From: Palsa-147 sp036513895
GTDB taxonomy: Bacteria > Acidobacteriota > Terriglobia > Acidiferrales > UBA7541
Direction: 5' to 3'
NCBI GenBank assembly: GCA_036513895.1
Contig: DATBYF010000061.1
Span: 48,230 to 112,229, forward strand
Length of the DNA: 64,000 nucleotides
The notes under the pieces were generated by a model. That model did not search any database. It was not told the DNA's origin and saw nothing but the letters and a program-made list of their open reading frames with translations. Of the stretch, positions 62,460 to 64,000 are shown in pieces. Every line of letters begins with the position of its first letter. Position 1 is the first letter of the stretch. The position numbers and the translations under genes are program-made.

Positions 62460-63960
62460 AGATACGATTCGCTGCGATGCGTGCCCGGTGCTGTGCTACA
62501 TCAAGCGCGGCATGTCTGGCGCGTGCGACCGCTACGCGAATCATGAGGGTCAACTGGTGCGCGTGGACCCGCAGGTGGTTCTCGATCGCGCGAAATCGCA
62601 CGGCACGCCGCTGGTCCGATTTCTCGGACCGGATCGCGATTGGGACGGAACGCTACTAAAGGGTTCCGGAACATTCGTAACGGCCATCGGCGCGGGAACG
62701 ACGTATCCCGATTACAAGCCAGCGCCGTTCATCGTTTCTTCGGAAGTCGAAGGCGTGGACATGGTCACGGTGGTGACCGAAGGAATTTTCAGTTATTGCG
62801 GCGTGAAAGTAAAAATTGATACAGACCGGCACCTCGGGCCGGAGCGGAATCTTGTGCGCGCGGAAGGCGAGCCTGTCGGACATGTAACGACCGGCGAATA
62901 TGGCTCGCAGATGCTTTCACTCGGCGGCGTTCATCACCTGACGGGCGGAACGAAAAAAGAAGGACGCATCACATGCGAGACGCTGCTCGAACTCTGCAAT
63001 CGCAAGCCGGTGGAATTGACGATTGATGATGGCGCGCGAGTTGTCGTCGAAGCCGGGAAGCCGCCGGTGGTGAACGGCGTGCTTGAAGCGCGCATGCGCG
63101 TCGGCTGCGGCTCGGCGACGATTGGAATGTTCGCGAGGCATTGGCTCGGCACGGTAGATGAAGTGGTGGTGGTGGACGATCACATCACTGGCGTTCTCTC
63201 CGAACATCAAGCCGGAAAGCTTCTGGGGGTTCGCGCGACTGGAATTCGCATCAAGGGACGCCGGTCAACGCCTGGGCGCTATTTTCAAGTCGCGGAGCCT
63301 GGAACCGGCTGGGGCGGCACGTCCATCAGCGATCCGCTTTCGATCATTGATACATTCAAGCCGAAGATCGCGTGGCCCCATCTTCGAATGCTCATGGTGA
63401 GCACAACCGGCGAGCAACACGCCTACTACGAACTGGATGAGGATTTGCGGCCAGTGGAGCGGGATTTGCCTGAGGCGCTTGTCGAGTCCGTCGAGCGGAT
63501 CAGGGAAAATTGCGAGCCGGCGCTTTCGACAGTTTTATTTATGGGAGGCGCGGGAGGATCTTTGCGCGCGGGAGTTACCGATAATCCCGTGAAGCTAACG
63601 CGCTCCGTGAAGCACAATTTCACGCGAGTCACGTGCGGCGGCGCGCCGGTTTACGTTTGGCCCGGCGGCGGAATCACGTTCATGGTTGACGTCACGCGGA
63701 TGCCGGAGAATGGTTTTGGCTACGTGCCTACGCCGGCGCTTGTCGCGCCGATCGAATTCACGCTCAAGCTTGAGGATTATGCCGCGCTTGGCGGGCACAT
63801 GGATCATGTTCGGCCGCTCAGTTCGCTCGGCGAGAACAATCGCGAACAGCCAGGGTCGCTATCGAATAGTCCCGCGCCCGTAAAGTCCGTCCCGATTGAG
63901 TCCGGGCCGGTAAAATCCCGCCTGCTTGACGCGGATTCTCCGAGGGTGGCGAAGCGATGA
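62452..63960 (+). CDS. 6-hydroxynicotinate reductase-like iron-sulfur protein
   Basis: 502 aa. The N-terminal Cys pattern CDACPVLCYIKRGMSGACDRY (C-x2-C-x3-C-x9-C) looks like a [4Fe-4S] site, and the body (FVTAIGAGTTYPDYKPAPFIVSSEVEGVDMVTVVTEGIFSYCGVKVKIDTDRHLGPE, MRVGCGSATIGMF) matches proteins annotated as 6-hydroxynicotinate reductase (Hnr type, EC 1.3.7.1 in name). Adjacent genes for a molybdenum hydroxylase make an N-heterocycle catabolic role plausible, but the annotation of this family is largely by similarity. The ATG at 62452 overlaps the upstream stop by eight bases. It also overlaps the next gene by ATGA. Confidence 0.75.
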   Translation: MAEDTIRCDACPVLCYIKRGMSGACDRYANHEGQLVRVDPQVVLDRAKSHGTPLVRFLGPDRDWDGTLLKGSGTFVTAIGAGTTYPDYKPAPFIVSSEVEGVDMVTVVTEGIFSYCGVKVKIDTDRHLGPERNLVRAEGEPVGHVTTGEYGSQMLSLGGVHHLTGGTKKEGRITCETLLELCNRKPVELTIDDGARVVVEAGKPPVVNGVLEARMRVGCGSATIGMFARHWLGTVDEVVVVDDHITGVLSEHQAGKLLGVRATGIRIKGRRSTPGRYFQVAEPGTGWGGTSISDPLSIIDTFKPKIAWPHLRMLMVSTTGEQHAYYELDEDLRPVERDLPEALVESVERIRENCEPALSTVLFMGGAGGSLRAGVTDNPVKLTRSVKHNFTRVTCGGAPVYVWPGGGITFMVDVTRMPENGFGYVPTPALVAPIEFTLKLEDYAALGGHMDHVRPLSSLGENNREQPGSLSNSPAPVKSVPIESGPVKSRLLDADSPRVAKR

Positions 63961-64000
63961 GAGAGCCGCCGGTCGTTCGTTTTTTGCCGGACAATCGCCG
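63957..64000 (+). CDS. Start of next gene, possibly UPF0280 (partial)
   Basis: The ATG at 63957 overlaps the stop of the hnr-like gene (ATGA). Only 14 codons (MREPPVVRFLPDNR) are visible before the edge. The FLPDxR run resembles the first strand of UPF0280 proteins, which accompany hnr-like genes in other genomes; this is inferred from context and a short match. Confidence 0.4.
   Translation, partial: MREPPVVRFLPDNR

Noticed and set aside
1..64000. CRISPR arrays, insertion sequences, rRNA genes and prophage
   Set aside because: No regular spaced direct repeats, transposase or integrase, and no rRNA or phage structural genes were seen.

Overview
The window is a compact, roughly 55-60% GC bacterial chromosome segment. 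Gene content points to a soil or sediment Acidobacteriota-type genome: a TonB energy transducer with a long Pro/Gly-rich middle, several molybdenum hydroxylases, multi-TM spermidine-synthase-like and GT-C-like membrane proteins, a sigma-54 activator and a Tad pilus locus. This assignment is inferred from gene families; no rRNA or phylogenetic marker was tested.

Layout. 1-9.3 kb is housekeeping and metabolism: a partial CocE-type hydrolase (-), typA, an ABC-2 exporter pair, an aldo/keto reductase, thiI (-) and an AMP-forming acyl-CoA ligase (-). 9.7-14.2 kb holds a small protein resembling eukaryotic ribosomal protein eL13, a small unknown protein, and a three-gene coupled unit encoding an IorAB-type molybdenum hydroxylase plus a di-heme protein. 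tRNA-Asn(GTT) at 14.4 kb is followed by an amidohydrolase remnant and a large secreted transglutaminase-like/discoidin-like protein. 17.5-26 kb mixes an MFS sugar-acid-type transporter, gluconokinase, a secreted MBL hydrolase, small regulators and a stress-type cluster of very small genes (DUF3309-like membrane peptide, CsbD, a 50-aa metallothionein-like protein, a 57-aa membrane protein). 26-36.3 kb is membrane and envelope: spermidine-synthase-like protein, GT-C/GT2 glycosyltransferases, a secreted adenosine deaminase and TonB.

37-51.7 kb is the most coherent region. A sigma-54 activator with a degenerate receiver precedes a terpene-cyclase-repeat protein, a DUF362 protein and a membrane protein. 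Then comes a Tad operon (flp, a dead flp copy, a second flp, then cpaA, cpaB, cpaC, cpaE, cpaF, tadB, tadC) with a near-consensus -24/-12 promoter and upstream ATGTGAAC-type sites. The activator and the promoter plausibly belong together.

51.7-57.9 kb is accessory: small hypothetical genes, a four-copy ~240-bp hairpin-rich tandem repeat, a truncated EF-hand gene, a frameshifted small gene and a PD-(D/E)XK-like protein. 58-64 kb is a MarR-linked catabolic unit: a FAD subunit, an unusual fused [2Fe-2S]-molybdopterin subunit, a 6-hydroxynicotinate-reductase-like protein, and the start of a probable UPF0280 gene running off the end.
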